A stretch of 64,000 bases of DNA from Gammaproteobacteria bacterium (GTDB lineage Bacteria > Pseudomonadota > Gammaproteobacteria > Enterobacterales > Permianibacteraceae), in assembly GCA_016182845.1 (NCBI GenBank), contig JACPFT010000001.1:186001-250000 (forward strand), in the 5' to 3' direction. The translations under genes were made by a program, and so were the position numbers. The notes under the pieces were generated by a model. That model saw only the letters and a program-made list of their open reading frames with translations, was not told the origin of the DNA and ran no database searches. Every line of letters starts with the position of its first letter. Position 1 is the stretch's first letter. This document shows, in pieces, positions 7,200-15,006 of this stretch.

Positions 7200-8945
7200 T
7201 TATTCCGGCTTCTCCAGGTCGGCGATCAGCGCCGCCAGGAAGCGGGCGCCTTCGCCGCCGGTGCAGGCCCGGTGATCGAAGCTCAGGGACAGGGGCAGCA
7301 TGCGCTGGTTCTCGATGCCCTTGTCGGTCAGCTTCAGCTCGTTGCGGAAGCGGCCGGCGCCGAGGATGGCCACCTGGGGCGGCACCACGATGGGCGTGCC
7401 GTAACGGCCGGCGATGGAGCCGAAATTGGACAGGGTGATGGTGGGATCCTTGCTGTCCTCGGTCTTGAGGGACTTGGTCCGGATCTTCTCGCGCAGCACT
7501 TCCACATCGGCGCGCAACTCGGCGCCGCTCTTGCGCTCGGCATTGCGCACCACCGGCACGTACAGGCCTTCCGGCATGTCCACGGCGATGCCGACGTGCA
7601 CTTCCGGATGCACCAGGCGTTCCATGTTTGACCCGTCGAACCAGGCGTTGAGGGCCGGCTCGACCTTGGCGGCGGTGCACAGGGCGCGCACGTAGCGGGC
7701 CAGGGAGTCCTCGCCCTTGCGCCACTTGCTGATATTGGCGTCGTCCATCAGGGTCACGGGCACGACCTGGGCGTGGGAGGCGCTCATGGCCATGGCCATG
7801 GCTCGGCGCACGCCGCGCACGGGTTCTGGGCTGACGGTGACTTGGACCGAGGGCAGGCGGCCGGCGGCGGCCGGAGCGGCGGCGATCGGTGCCGGAGCAC
7901 GCGGGGCTGCGGCCAGGGTCGGAGCCGCGACACCGCTGCCCTGGGCGCGCTGCACGTCTTCGCGGGTGATGGTGCCGTTCTTGCCCGAGGCCTGGCAGCG
8001 GGCCAGATCCACGCCGGAGCGGCGGGCCAGGGCGCGCACGGCCGGGGAGGCGTGGTAGGCGAGCGGGTTGGCGGTGCTGATGCCGGCCACCGGCGCGGCT
8101 ACGGCAGAGGTGGTGCTCAGCGTCGAACCGCCCGCAGCGGCAGCCTTGACATCGGCCTGGGTGATCTCGCCAGCCTTGCCCGTGCCCTTAACGCGAGTCA
8201 GATCGACTTTCAGCTTCTTGGCCAGGGCGCGCACCACCGGGGTGACGGCCACGCCGCCCACCGAGGTGGTGGATTCGGCGACGATGGTGTTACCGACCTG
8301 GACATTGCCGACCACGGTGCCGGAGTCGGCGCGCTTGCCTTCCTCGGCCTTGGCTTCGACTACTGGCGCGGGAGCTGCAGCGTGGGCCGCACTAGCAACA
8401 CCAAATTCCACCAGCACGGCGCCCACGGCAATCACATCGCCGGCCTTGCCGTGCAGCTTGGCGACGGTGCCGGCCACCGGGGCGGGCACTTCCACCACGG
8501 CCTTGGCGGTCTCCATCTCGACCATGGGCTGGTCGAGCTTGACCGTATCGCCTTCCTTCACCAGCCAGCGCACGACCGTCGCGTCCGGCAGACCCTCGCC
8601 CAAGTCGGGCAGGTGGAAGACATGGGCGCCGGCGGCCGCTGCGGCTTTCGCGGCCGGGGCGGGTGCGGCGGCGACCGGAGACGGGGCGGCCGGAGCAGGC
8701 GCGACGGCCGTGCCACCATCGAAGACCACCAGATCGGCGCCGACGGCGATGATGTCACCGGCCTTGCCGTTCAGGGCGGTGATGGTGCCGGCATAGGGCG
8801 AGGGCACTTCCACCACGGCCTTGGCGGTCTCCATCTCGACCATGGGCTGGTCCACTTTCACCGTGTCGCCGACGGCCACTAGCCAGCGCACGATGGTGGC
8901 ATCCGGCAGGCCTTCACCCAAATCGGGGAGTTTGAAAATGTTCAT
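7200..8945 (-). CDS. pdhC: 2-oxoacid dehydrogenase E2 (dihydrolipoamide acyltransferase), two lipoyl and two E3/E1-binding domains
   Basis: 581 residues. Lipoyl domains lie at about 1-77 and 108-182, with lipoylated Lys42 and Lys148 in METAKAV. Ala/Pro linkers connect them to two peripheral-subunit-binding domains (about 234-268 and 300-334), where one is usual. The catalytic domain runs from about 372 to 581. The family active-site HXXXDG appears as H558-RAC-T562-G, so Thr replaces the usual Asp, while His is kept. Its start overlaps the E1 beta stop by 4 bp. It transfers the acyl group from lipoate to CoA. Pyruvate is the likeliest substrate, but a branched-chain oxoacid is possible. Confidence 0.9.
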   Translation of the reverse strand: MNIFKLPDLGEGLPDATIVRWLVAVGDTVKVDQPMVEMETAKAVVEVPSPYAGTITALNGKAGDIIAVGADLVVFDGGTAVAPAPAAPSPVAAAPAPAAKAAAAAGAHVFHLPDLGEGLPDATVVRWLVKEGDTVKLDQPMVEMETAKAVVEVPAPVAGTVAKLHGKAGDVIAVGAVLVEFGVASAAHAAAPAPVVEAKAEEGKRADSGTVVGNVQVGNTIVAESTTSVGGVAVTPVVRALAKKLKVDLTRVKGTGKAGEITQADVKAAAAGGSTLSTTSAVAAPVAGISTANPLAYHASPAVRALARRSGVDLARCQASGKNGTITREDVQRAQGSGVAAPTLAAAPRAPAPIAAAPAAAGRLPSVQVTVSPEPVRGVRRAMAMAMSASHAQVVPVTLMDDANISKWRKGEDSLARYVRALCTAAKVEPALNAWFDGSNMERLVHPEVHVGIAVDMPEGLYVPVVRNAERKSGAELRADVEVLREKIRTKSLKTEDSKDPTITLSNFGSIAGRYGTPIVVPPQVAILGAGRFRNELKLTDKGIENQRMLPLSLSFDHRACTGGEGARFLAALIADLEKPE

Positions 8946-9922
8946 GCGTACTCCATCAGATCACGAGCGGCCGTCAGGATGCGGTCGGTGGTGGGCATGT
9001 ACATCTTTTCGAGCTTGTAATAGGGCATGACCGTGTCGTAGCCGGCCACGCGGCCGATGGGGGCCAGCAGGCTGGTCACGGCCTTCTCGGCCACTTCGGC
9101 GGCGATTTCCGAGGCCACGCCGCCGGCGCGCGGGGCTTCCTGGACGATCAGCAGGCGGCCGGTCTTGCGCACCGACTCCAGGATGGTCTCGATGTCCAGC
9201 GGGGCGATGGTGGCGACGTCGATGACTTCGGCGGACACGCCTTCCTTGGCCAGGGCCTCGGCGGCCAGCAGGGTCTCGTGCATCATGGCGCCCCAGGACA
9301 CCAGGGTGATGTCCGTGCCTTCGCGGTCGATGAAGCACATCTCCAGGGGCGCGGCTTCGCCGTTGTCTTCGACTTCCTGCTTGACGATGCGGTAGATGCG
9401 CTTGGGTTCCAGGAAGATCACCGGGTCCGGATCGCGGATGGCGGCCAGCATCAGGCCGTAGGCGCGGGTCGGGTTGGAGCACATGACGGTCTTCAGGCCC
9501 GGCGTGTGGGCGAAGATGGCTTCCGTGGATTCGTTATGGTGTTCCGGGGCGTGGATGCCGCCGCCGCAGGGCATGCGGATCACCATGGGCTGGGTGAGGC
9601 GGCCGCGGGTGCGGTTGCGCAGGCGCGCTGCATGGGAATAGATATGGTCCCAGGCCGACATCTCAAAGCCCATGAACTGGATTTCCGCGACGGGCTTGAG
9701 GCCCTGGGCGGCCATGCCCACGGACAGGCCGGCGATCATGGACTCGGCCAGCGGCGTGTCGATCACGCGCTCCTTGCCGAAACGGGCCTGCAGGCCATTG
9801 GTGGCGCGGAACACACCGCCGTTGACGCCCACGTCCTCGCCCAGCAGGACCACGTCCTTGTCGTGTTCCAGCTCGTAAGCCAAGGCCATGGTGATGGCCT
9901 CAATCATCGTGACGATAGCCAT
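8942..9922 (-). CDS. pdhB: 2-oxoacid dehydrogenase E1 component, beta subunit
   Basis: 326 residues, full length for the E1 beta family. It has the transketolase pyrimidine-binding domain (LLGEDVGVNGGVFRAT, IDTPLAESMIAGLSVGMA, EIQFMGF) and the C-terminal transketolase domain (ITLVSWGAMMHE, APLDIETILESV, IVQEAPRAGGVASEI). It pairs with E1 alpha to decarboxylate the 2-oxoacid on thiamine diphosphate and acylate E2 lipoate. One base is shared with the E1 alpha gene upstream, and 4 bp overlap the E2 gene downstream, indicating tight translational coupling. Confidence 0.93.
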   Translation of the reverse strand: MAIVTMIEAITMALAYELEHDKDVVLLGEDVGVNGGVFRATNGLQARFGKERVIDTPLAESMIAGLSVGMAAQGLKPVAEIQFMGFEMSAWDHIYSHAARLRNRTRGRLTQPMVIRMPCGGGIHAPEHHNESTEAIFAHTPGLKTVMCSNPTRAYGLMLAAIRDPDPVIFLEPKRIYRIVKQEVEDNGEAAPLEMCFIDREGTDITLVSWGAMMHETLLAAEALAKEGVSAEVIDVATIAPLDIETILESVRKTGRLLIVQEAPRAGGVASEIAAEVAEKAVTSLLAPIGRVAGYDTVMPYYKLEKMYMPTTDRILTAARDLMEYA

Positions 9923-11019
9923 TAGTGGTGGCCTCCAGCATTAGGGTTGGCGGCCACGATAGCGGCCAGCTCTTCACGCTGGGCTTTGGTCTTTTCGGGC
10001 AGCGTGGCGTACAGGTAATCGAACATGTCGGTGGGCGCGGCCTTTGCTTGCGCACGGTAGGCGGCGACGGCGGCTTCCACGGCGGTGCCGTTCTCCGCGT
10101 TCATGGCTTCCTCGTCCTTGTCGTTCCAGGCCTTGAGGCTTTCCAGGTACTTGCGCAGGCGCAGGACCGGCTCGGCCTTCCAGCCGCACTCGACCTCTTC
10201 CTTCGGGCGGTAGCGCGAGGCATCGTCGGCGGTGGTGTGGTCGCAGAGGCGGTAGCTGACGGCCTCGATCAGGGTCGGGCCCCGGCCTTCGCGGGCCTTG
10301 TTCAGGGCGTACTCGGCCACTTCGCGCATGGCCAGCATGTCGTTGCCGTCCACGCGGATGCCTTCGATGCCGGCGGCGATGGCCTTCTGGGCATAGGTCT
10401 GGCAGGCGGTCTGGATGGACGAGGGCACGGAGATGGCCCATTGGTTGTTGTTCACGATGAACACCACGCCCAGGTTCCAGATCCCGGCCACGTTCAAGGC
10501 CTCGTAGAAATCGCCCTTGGAGGTGCCGCCCTCGCCGATCTCGGTGACCACGGCGCGCTTCTCGCCGCGGTACTTGATGGCGGTGGCCACGCCGGTGGCG
10601 TGCAGGCACTGGGTCGCGATGGGCACGGCGATGGGGAAGTCCTGGCGCGCGTTCTTGAAATCGGAACCGCGCTCGTCGCCGCCCCAGTACAGCAGGATCT
10701 CGGTCATGGACACGCCGTGCTGGATCAGGCCGCCGGTGGAGCGGTAGTAGGGGATGACCACATCGTCCGGGGTCAGGGCCGAACCGTAGCCGATGCCGAT
10801 GGCTTCCTGGCCCAGGGAGGCCGGGTAAGTGCCCATGTTGCCGGTGCGCTGCAGGGCATAGGCCTTGGCGTCGAAGGCGCGCAGCAGGCACATGTCTTTA
10901 TAGAGCTTGCGGAGCAGCTCCTTGTCCTTGGCGAAGGCGGGCAGGTTTTTGCTTATGGGTTTACCCGACTCGTCCAGGTATTGGCGGTATTCGATTTCGA
11001 ACTTTGCGACCGTGCTCAA
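9922..11019 (-). CDS. pdhA: 2-oxoacid dehydrogenase E1 component, alpha subunit (pyruvate dehydrogenase type)
   Basis: 365 residues from a TTG start at 11019. That start is preceded six bases upstream by GGAGGA (complement of 11026-11031); the upstream ATG at 11091 has no such site. The ThDP motif runs from GEGGTSKGDFYEALN to the closing NNNQWAIS. The substrate/phosphorylation-loop region RLCDHTTADDASRY is present. The family matches heterotetrameric E1 enzymes annotated as pyruvate or branched-chain dehydrogenases. First gene of a three-gene operon that lacks an E3 gene, so dihydrolipoamide dehydrogenase must come from elsewhere. Confidence 0.92.
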   Translation of the reverse strand: MSTVAKFEIEYRQYLDESGKPISKNLPAFAKDKELLRKLYKDMCLLRAFDAKAYALQRTGNMGTYPASLGQEAIGIGYGSALTPDDVVIPYYRSTGGLIQHGVSMTEILLYWGGDERGSDFKNARQDFPIAVPIATQCLHATGVATAIKYRGEKRAVVTEIGEGGTSKGDFYEALNVAGIWNLGVVFIVNNNQWAISVPSSIQTACQTYAQKAIAAGIEGIRVDGNDMLAMREVAEYALNKAREGRGPTLIEAVSYRLCDHTTADDASRYRPKEEVECGWKAEPVLRLRKYLESLKAWNDKDEEAMNAENGTAVEAAVAAYRAQAKAAPTDMFDYLYATLPEKTKAQREELAAIVAANPNAGGHH

Positions 11020-11227
11020 GGCAGATCCTCCGGTGGGGTTTCGGGCTGTTGGACGCCCGTTTTCGGGTGGCCGGAACGAGCCGGCCAGCAAGCGGCGCCG
11101 ATCATACGAGGGTGAGATTCGCTTGTATAGTTTTTGTGCGTTGCGTCATCGAAGTTTTGATTAGTTTTCACAAATGTCCGCCGTGCTTGACGAAATCGGC
11201 CAAATTCGACCGAAAATCAGGTCATCC

Positions 11228-11250
11228 ATAGATTAATAAAACTAATCTAT
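11228..11250. promoter_or_regulatory. Perfect AT-rich dyad between pdhA and pepN
   Basis: ATAGATTA-(7 bp)-TAATCTAT is an exact 8-bp inverted repeat in a strikingly AT-rich patch of the divergent intergenic region. It is 77 bp from the pepN ATG and about 209 bp from the pdhA start. It could be an operator for either gene. The regulator is unknown. Confidence 0.45.
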
Positions 11251-11326
11251 AAGTCGGCCTGGAATAGCCAGGTCTAGCCGGCTCGTGCTCTAATTCGCGG
11301 ATGCATGAATAAAGGAATCTGATCCC

Positions 11327-13933
11327 ATGAAAGCTCCGGAAACGCCCCTGGTCAAATACCGCAAGGATTACCTGCCACCGGCCTATTTCATCGACAGCAT
11401 CGCCCTGCGCGTCGAGTTAGGCGCGAGCGGCACCGAAGTCCAGGCCGAGCTGGCCGTGCGCCGCAATCCGGCGAGCACCGCCCCGGCCGTGCTGGAGCTG
11501 GACGGCGAGCAGCTGGAGTTGCTGGACCTGGCCGTCGACGGGCGCCTACTTTCCGATGGCGAATACCGCCTGGGTGTAGAATCCTTGAGCATTCCCGGCG
11601 TGCCGGAGCGTTTCGTCCTGGCGACGCGCGTGCGCATCCACCCGGAGTGCAATACCGCCCTGTCGGGCCTCTACACCTCGGGGGGCAAGTTCTGCACCCA
11701 ATGCGAAGCCGAGGGTTTCCGTCGCATCACCTATTTCCCGGATCGTCCGGACATCATGGCCAAGTACCGTTGCACGATTGTGGCGGACAAGTTGGACTAT
11801 CCCTTCCTTTTATCCAATGGCAACCCGGTGGCTCGCGGCGAGCTGGATCAGGGCCGACACTACGTCACCTGGGACGATCCCTTTCCCAAGCCCTGCTATC
11901 TCTTCGCCCTGGTGGCCGGCGATCTGGACCTGCTGGAAGACGAGTTCATCACCCGCTCCGGCCGCCGCGTGGCCCTGCAAATCTATGTGGACAAGGGCCA
12001 GCTCGCCAAATGCCCCCATGCCATGGCCTCGCTGAAGAAGGCGATGGCCTGGGACGAGGCGCGCTTCGGCCTGGAGTATGACCTCGACATCTACATGATT
12101 GTCGCGGTCTCCGACTTCAACATGGGGGCCATGGAGAACAAGGGCCTCAATATCTTCAACACCAAGTACGTGCTGGCCGACGTCGATACCGCCACCGACG
12201 TGGATTTCGACGGCGTGGAGTCGGTGATCGGCCACGAATACTTTCACAACTGGACCGGCAACCGCGTCACCTGCCGTGATTGGTTCCAGTTGAGCCTGAA
12301 GGAGGGCCTGACCGTCTACCGCGATCAGGAATTCACCTCCGACGTGCAATCCCGGGCCGTGAAGCGCATCGACGACGTGAAGGTGATCCGCTCGGTTCAG
12401 TTCTCCGAGGATGCGGGGCCCATGGCCCATCCCATCCGCCCGGATGCCTATATCGAGATGAACAACTTTTATACCTCCACCGTCTACAACAAGGGCGCCG
12501 AGGTGATCCGCATGCTGGAGACGCTGATTGGCCGCGAGGCCTTCCGGCGTGGCATGGACCTGTATTTCTCCCGCCACGACGGCCAGGCGGTGACCTGCGA
12601 CGAGTTCGTGCAGGCCATGGCCGATGCCTCAGGCCGGGATCTGTCCCAGTTCCGGCGCTGGTATGCCCAGGCCGGCACACCCGAGCTCGTTGTCCGCGAT
12701 GCGTACGATGCCGCCAGCCGGGTTTACACGCTGCATATCGAGCAGCGCTGCCCCGATACCCCCGGCCAGAAGGACAAGCAGCCCTTCCTCGTGCCCATCA
12801 AGATGGGCCTGCTGGACGGGCAGGGCGCACCGCTGATCGCCGAGCGGGTGCTGGAGCTGACCGAAAACCGGCAGAGTTTCCGCTTCGAGGGCATGGCCTG
12901 CGCGCCGATCCCGGTCCTCTTGCGCGACTTCTCCGCGCCGGTGAAGCTGGACTATCCCTATAGCGACGAGCAGCTGGCACTTATTTATGCGAGGGACGGC
13001 AATGCCTTCGCGCGTTGGGATGCCGGTCAACGCTACGCCCTGCGCCTGGTCACCGCCATGATCCCGGCCATCCAGCGCGGCGAGACGCCGGCGGTGCCCG
13101 AGGCCTTTGTCGCCGCCATCGCCGGCGCCCTGCGCGGCGAGGACCAGGCCTTCGCGGCGCGGGCCATAGCCCTGCCCGACGAGAACATCATCGCCGAGAC
13201 CCTGGACGTGGTGGACGTGGACGCGGTGCGTGGGGCGCGGGAACGCCTGCGCCGCGTCGTCGCCGAGCGCCTGCGCGAGCCGCTGTTGGCGACCTATGGC
13301 GCCTGCGAAGACCAGGGCGAGTACCGCTTCGAGGCCGTTGACGTCGGCCGCCGCGCCCTGCGCAACGCCTGCCTGCATTACCTGATGGCCCTGCCCGAGC
13401 CGGAGGTCGAGGGGCTGTGCCGCCGACAGTACGAGGCCACGGACAATATGACCGAACGCTTCGCCGCCCTGCGCGAGCTGGTGCATCAGGGCTGCGCGAG
13501 CGGTGCCGAACTGCTGGCCGATTTCGAGCGGCGCTATGCCGGCGATGCCCTGGTCATGGACAAGTGGTTCGCCGTCCAGGCCAGTGCGCCCTTGCCGGGC
13601 ATTCTGGTCGAGGTCAAGCGCCTGATGACCCACCCGGCTTTCAGCCTGAACAACCCCAACAAGGTGCGCTCCTTGATAGGCGCCTTCGCCATGGCCAATC
13701 CGACCCAGTTCCATGCGGCCGACGGCAGCGGCTACCGCTTCCTCGCCGAGCAACTGGTACAACTCCAGGCCGTCAACCCGCAGATCGCGGCGCGCATGAC
13801 CTCCGCCTTCAATCGCTGGAAGAAGTATCTGCCGGCCCGCCAGGCGCAGATGCAGGGCGAGTTGAGGAAGTTGGTGGAAACGCCAGACCTGGCCAAGGAT
13901 GTGTTCGAGATAGCGAGCAAGGCGCTGGCGTAG
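11327..13933 (+). CDS. pepN: Aminopeptidase N (M1 family)
   Basis: 868 residues, the length of proteobacterial PepN. The substrate-binding GAMEN motif occurs in NMGAMENKGLNIFN, and the zinc motif is H303-E-Y-F-H307, with the third ligand Glu in KEGLTVYRDQEF. A C-terminal helical domain follows. The cytoplasmic enzyme removes N-terminal residues from peptides. ATG 11327 follows AAAGGAAT at suitable spacing. It is divergent from the dehydrogenase operon and no partner gene follows directly. Confidence 0.96.
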   Translation: MKAPETPLVKYRKDYLPPAYFIDSIALRVELGASGTEVQAELAVRRNPASTAPAVLELDGEQLELLDLAVDGRLLSDGEYRLGVESLSIPGVPERFVLATRVRIHPECNTALSGLYTSGGKFCTQCEAEGFRRITYFPDRPDIMAKYRCTIVADKLDYPFLLSNGNPVARGELDQGRHYVTWDDPFPKPCYLFALVAGDLDLLEDEFITRSGRRVALQIYVDKGQLAKCPHAMASLKKAMAWDEARFGLEYDLDIYMIVAVSDFNMGAMENKGLNIFNTKYVLADVDTATDVDFDGVESVIGHEYFHNWTGNRVTCRDWFQLSLKEGLTVYRDQEFTSDVQSRAVKRIDDVKVIRSVQFSEDAGPMAHPIRPDAYIEMNNFYTSTVYNKGAEVIRMLETLIGREAFRRGMDLYFSRHDGQAVTCDEFVQAMADASGRDLSQFRRWYAQAGTPELVVRDAYDAASRVYTLHIEQRCPDTPGQKDKQPFLVPIKMGLLDGQGAPLIAERVLELTENRQSFRFEGMACAPIPVLLRDFSAPVKLDYPYSDEQLALIYARDGNAFARWDAGQRYALRLVTAMIPAIQRGETPAVPEAFVAAIAGALRGEDQAFAARAIALPDENIIAETLDVVDVDAVRGARERLRRVVAERLREPLLATYGACEDQGEYRFEAVDVGRRALRNACLHYLMALPEPEVEGLCRRQYEATDNMTERFAALRELVHQGCASGAELLADFERRYAGDALVMDKWFAVQASAPLPGILVEVKRLMTHPAFSLNNPNKVRSLIGAFAMANPTQFHAADGSGYRFLAEQLVQLQAVNPQIAARMTSAFNRWKKYLPARQAQMQGELRKLVETPDLAKDVFEIASKALA

Positions 13934-14132
13934 GGCGTGGCGGGTTAGTCTGACATGCTTTTCCGGCAGCATCTCGTCGTCCCCTATACGCCCAGCGGAT
14001 GACCGCTGGGCATTAAGATTCCCAAGGACGCTTGGGTTTGGCGATTGCTGTCGCACGGCCGGGTCTCGCCCCGGCGGGCGACCTACTTGAGCTGCGCTGA
14101 AACTTCGTTTGCTTTGCTTGTGTGTATAGACC

Positions 14133-14172
14133 GGGGAGATGGTGGACACCTGTGCGGGGACATGGTGGACAC
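14133..14172. repeat. Two 17-bp direct repeats with a 23-bp period
   Basis: GGGGAGATGGTGGACAC (14133-14149) and GGGGACATGGTGGACAC (14156-14172) differ at one base. Such reiterated ATGGTGGACAC motifs resemble multiple transposase-binding sites at insertion-sequence ends, but no transposase is present. This may be a relic. Confidence 0.5.
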
Positions 14173-14195
14173 ATTAGCTTGCCGTTGTGGGCGCA

Positions 14196-14236
14196 CCTCC
14201 CCAACCCTCTCCCTTGATGGGAGAGGGTTGGGGAGG
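14196..14236. repeat. Long perfect palindrome (18-bp arms)
   Basis: Arms CCTCCCCAACCCTCTCCC and its exact complement flank a TTGAT loop. A related copy lies inside the batB coding region at 31657-31697. It sits about 44 bp downstream of the queD stop. Confidence 0.8.
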
Positions 14237-14279
14237 GGGTGATCTTGAAGTGCCGAGGCGGTGTAGAGCGGGAGATGGT

Positions 14280-14642
14280 TTAGGCCTTGGGCCCCTGGTA
14301 CACGCAGCCGCTGGTGCAAGTCTCCTTGACCACGACCTTGCTGAGCAGGGGCAGGACCGGTTTCATCTGGTCCCAGATCCACACGGCGATGACTTCGCTG
14401 GTGGGGTTCTCCAGGCCGGGGATATCGTTTAGATAATGATGGTCCAGACGGTCGTAGGTCGGTTTGAACGCCGCCTTGAGATCGGCATAGTCCATGATCC
14501 AGCCTGAGTGCTCGCCCAGTTCACCTCGCACATGCAGTTCGATGCGGAAGGAATGGCCGTGCAGCCGGCCGCATTTATGGCCGGATGGCACATTGGGCAG
14601 GCGATGCGCCGCCTCGAAGACAAACTCTTTATAGATTTCCAT
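14280..14642 (-). CDS. queD: 6-carboxy-5,6,7,8-tetrahydropterin synthase QueD
   Basis: 120 residues, the normal length. It converts dihydroneopterin triphosphate to 6-carboxytetrahydropterin in queuosine/7-deazaguanine synthesis. Zinc-binding histidines are visible in AAHRLPN and CGRLHGHSF, with the catalytic Cys in [10 protein letters not shown]. The signature LDHHYLND and the conserved TSE/E segment ([13 protein letters not shown]) are present. ATG 14642 is preferred over the upstream ATG at 14735 because it begins the family N-terminus [13 protein letters not shown]; its ribosome-binding site is weak. No other queuosine genes are adjacent. Confidence 0.94.
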   Translation of the reverse strand: MEIYKEFVFEAAHRLPNVPSGHKCGRLHGHSFRIELHVRGELGEHSGWIMDYADLKAAFKPTYDRLDHHYLNDIPGLENPTSEVIAVWIWDQMKPVLPLLSKVVVKETCTSGCVYQGPKA

Positions 14643-15006
14643 AAGCCGATGATAGCAAAGCGCTCTTGAGCTGTCCTGAGTGAAGTTTGCCTGGGGCTGG
14701 CCAGCTTGGGATTTCCATCTATTCTTCTTTGCCATGAATGCTTTACGGAAATCCGCTGGATTTGGGCTGAAACCCTAGCCAACCGGGGGCCGGCTGTTGC
14801 GTCAAGTCATTGTTGCAATGCAATAAATTACCCATTACTGGCATGACCTCCACTGGTCCGATGAATTCGAGCTTTTTGCTTGCCCGGCGGAGAAAGTTGT
14901 TGCTAGTATGCGGTCAACCAACCGTAACAGAACAAAAACGGGGGGTGGTCGCAGCCGGCTTTCGCACTGCCGATTACCCAGGATTCATAACGGGGAAGGT
15001 AATAAA
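14643..15006. other. Divergent intergenic region between queD and the DUF1302 cluster
   Basis: 364 bp with no gene. It contains a plausible promoter for the rightward cluster at 14880-14909. Nothing else recognisable is seen. Confidence 0.5.
14880..14909 (+). promoter_or_regulatory. Candidate sigma-70 promoter of the DUF1302 cluster
   Basis: TTGCCC, an 18-bp spacer, and TAGTAT lie about 97 bp upstream of the DUF1302 ATG. The match is moderate and no transcript start is known. Confidence 0.35.

Larger units (their letters stand above)
13934..14279. other. Repeat-rich intergenic region downstream of pepN
   Basis: 346 bp without a gene. It holds two small hairpins just after pepN: GCCCAGCGG-atga-CCGCTGGGC at 13990-14011 and CCCAAG-gacg-CTTGGG at 14021-14036, which may act in termination. 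A GC-rich stretch around 14058-14095 resembles a common proteobacterial dispersed repeat. A pair of GATGGTGGACAC-type direct repeats and a long palindrome follow, listed separately. Confidence 0.6.

Noticed and set aside
7773-8882. 369-codon plus-strand frame opposite the E2 gene
   Set aside because: Low-complexity Gly/Arg/His translation and no ribosome-binding site; it mirrors the lipoyl-domain repeats of E2.
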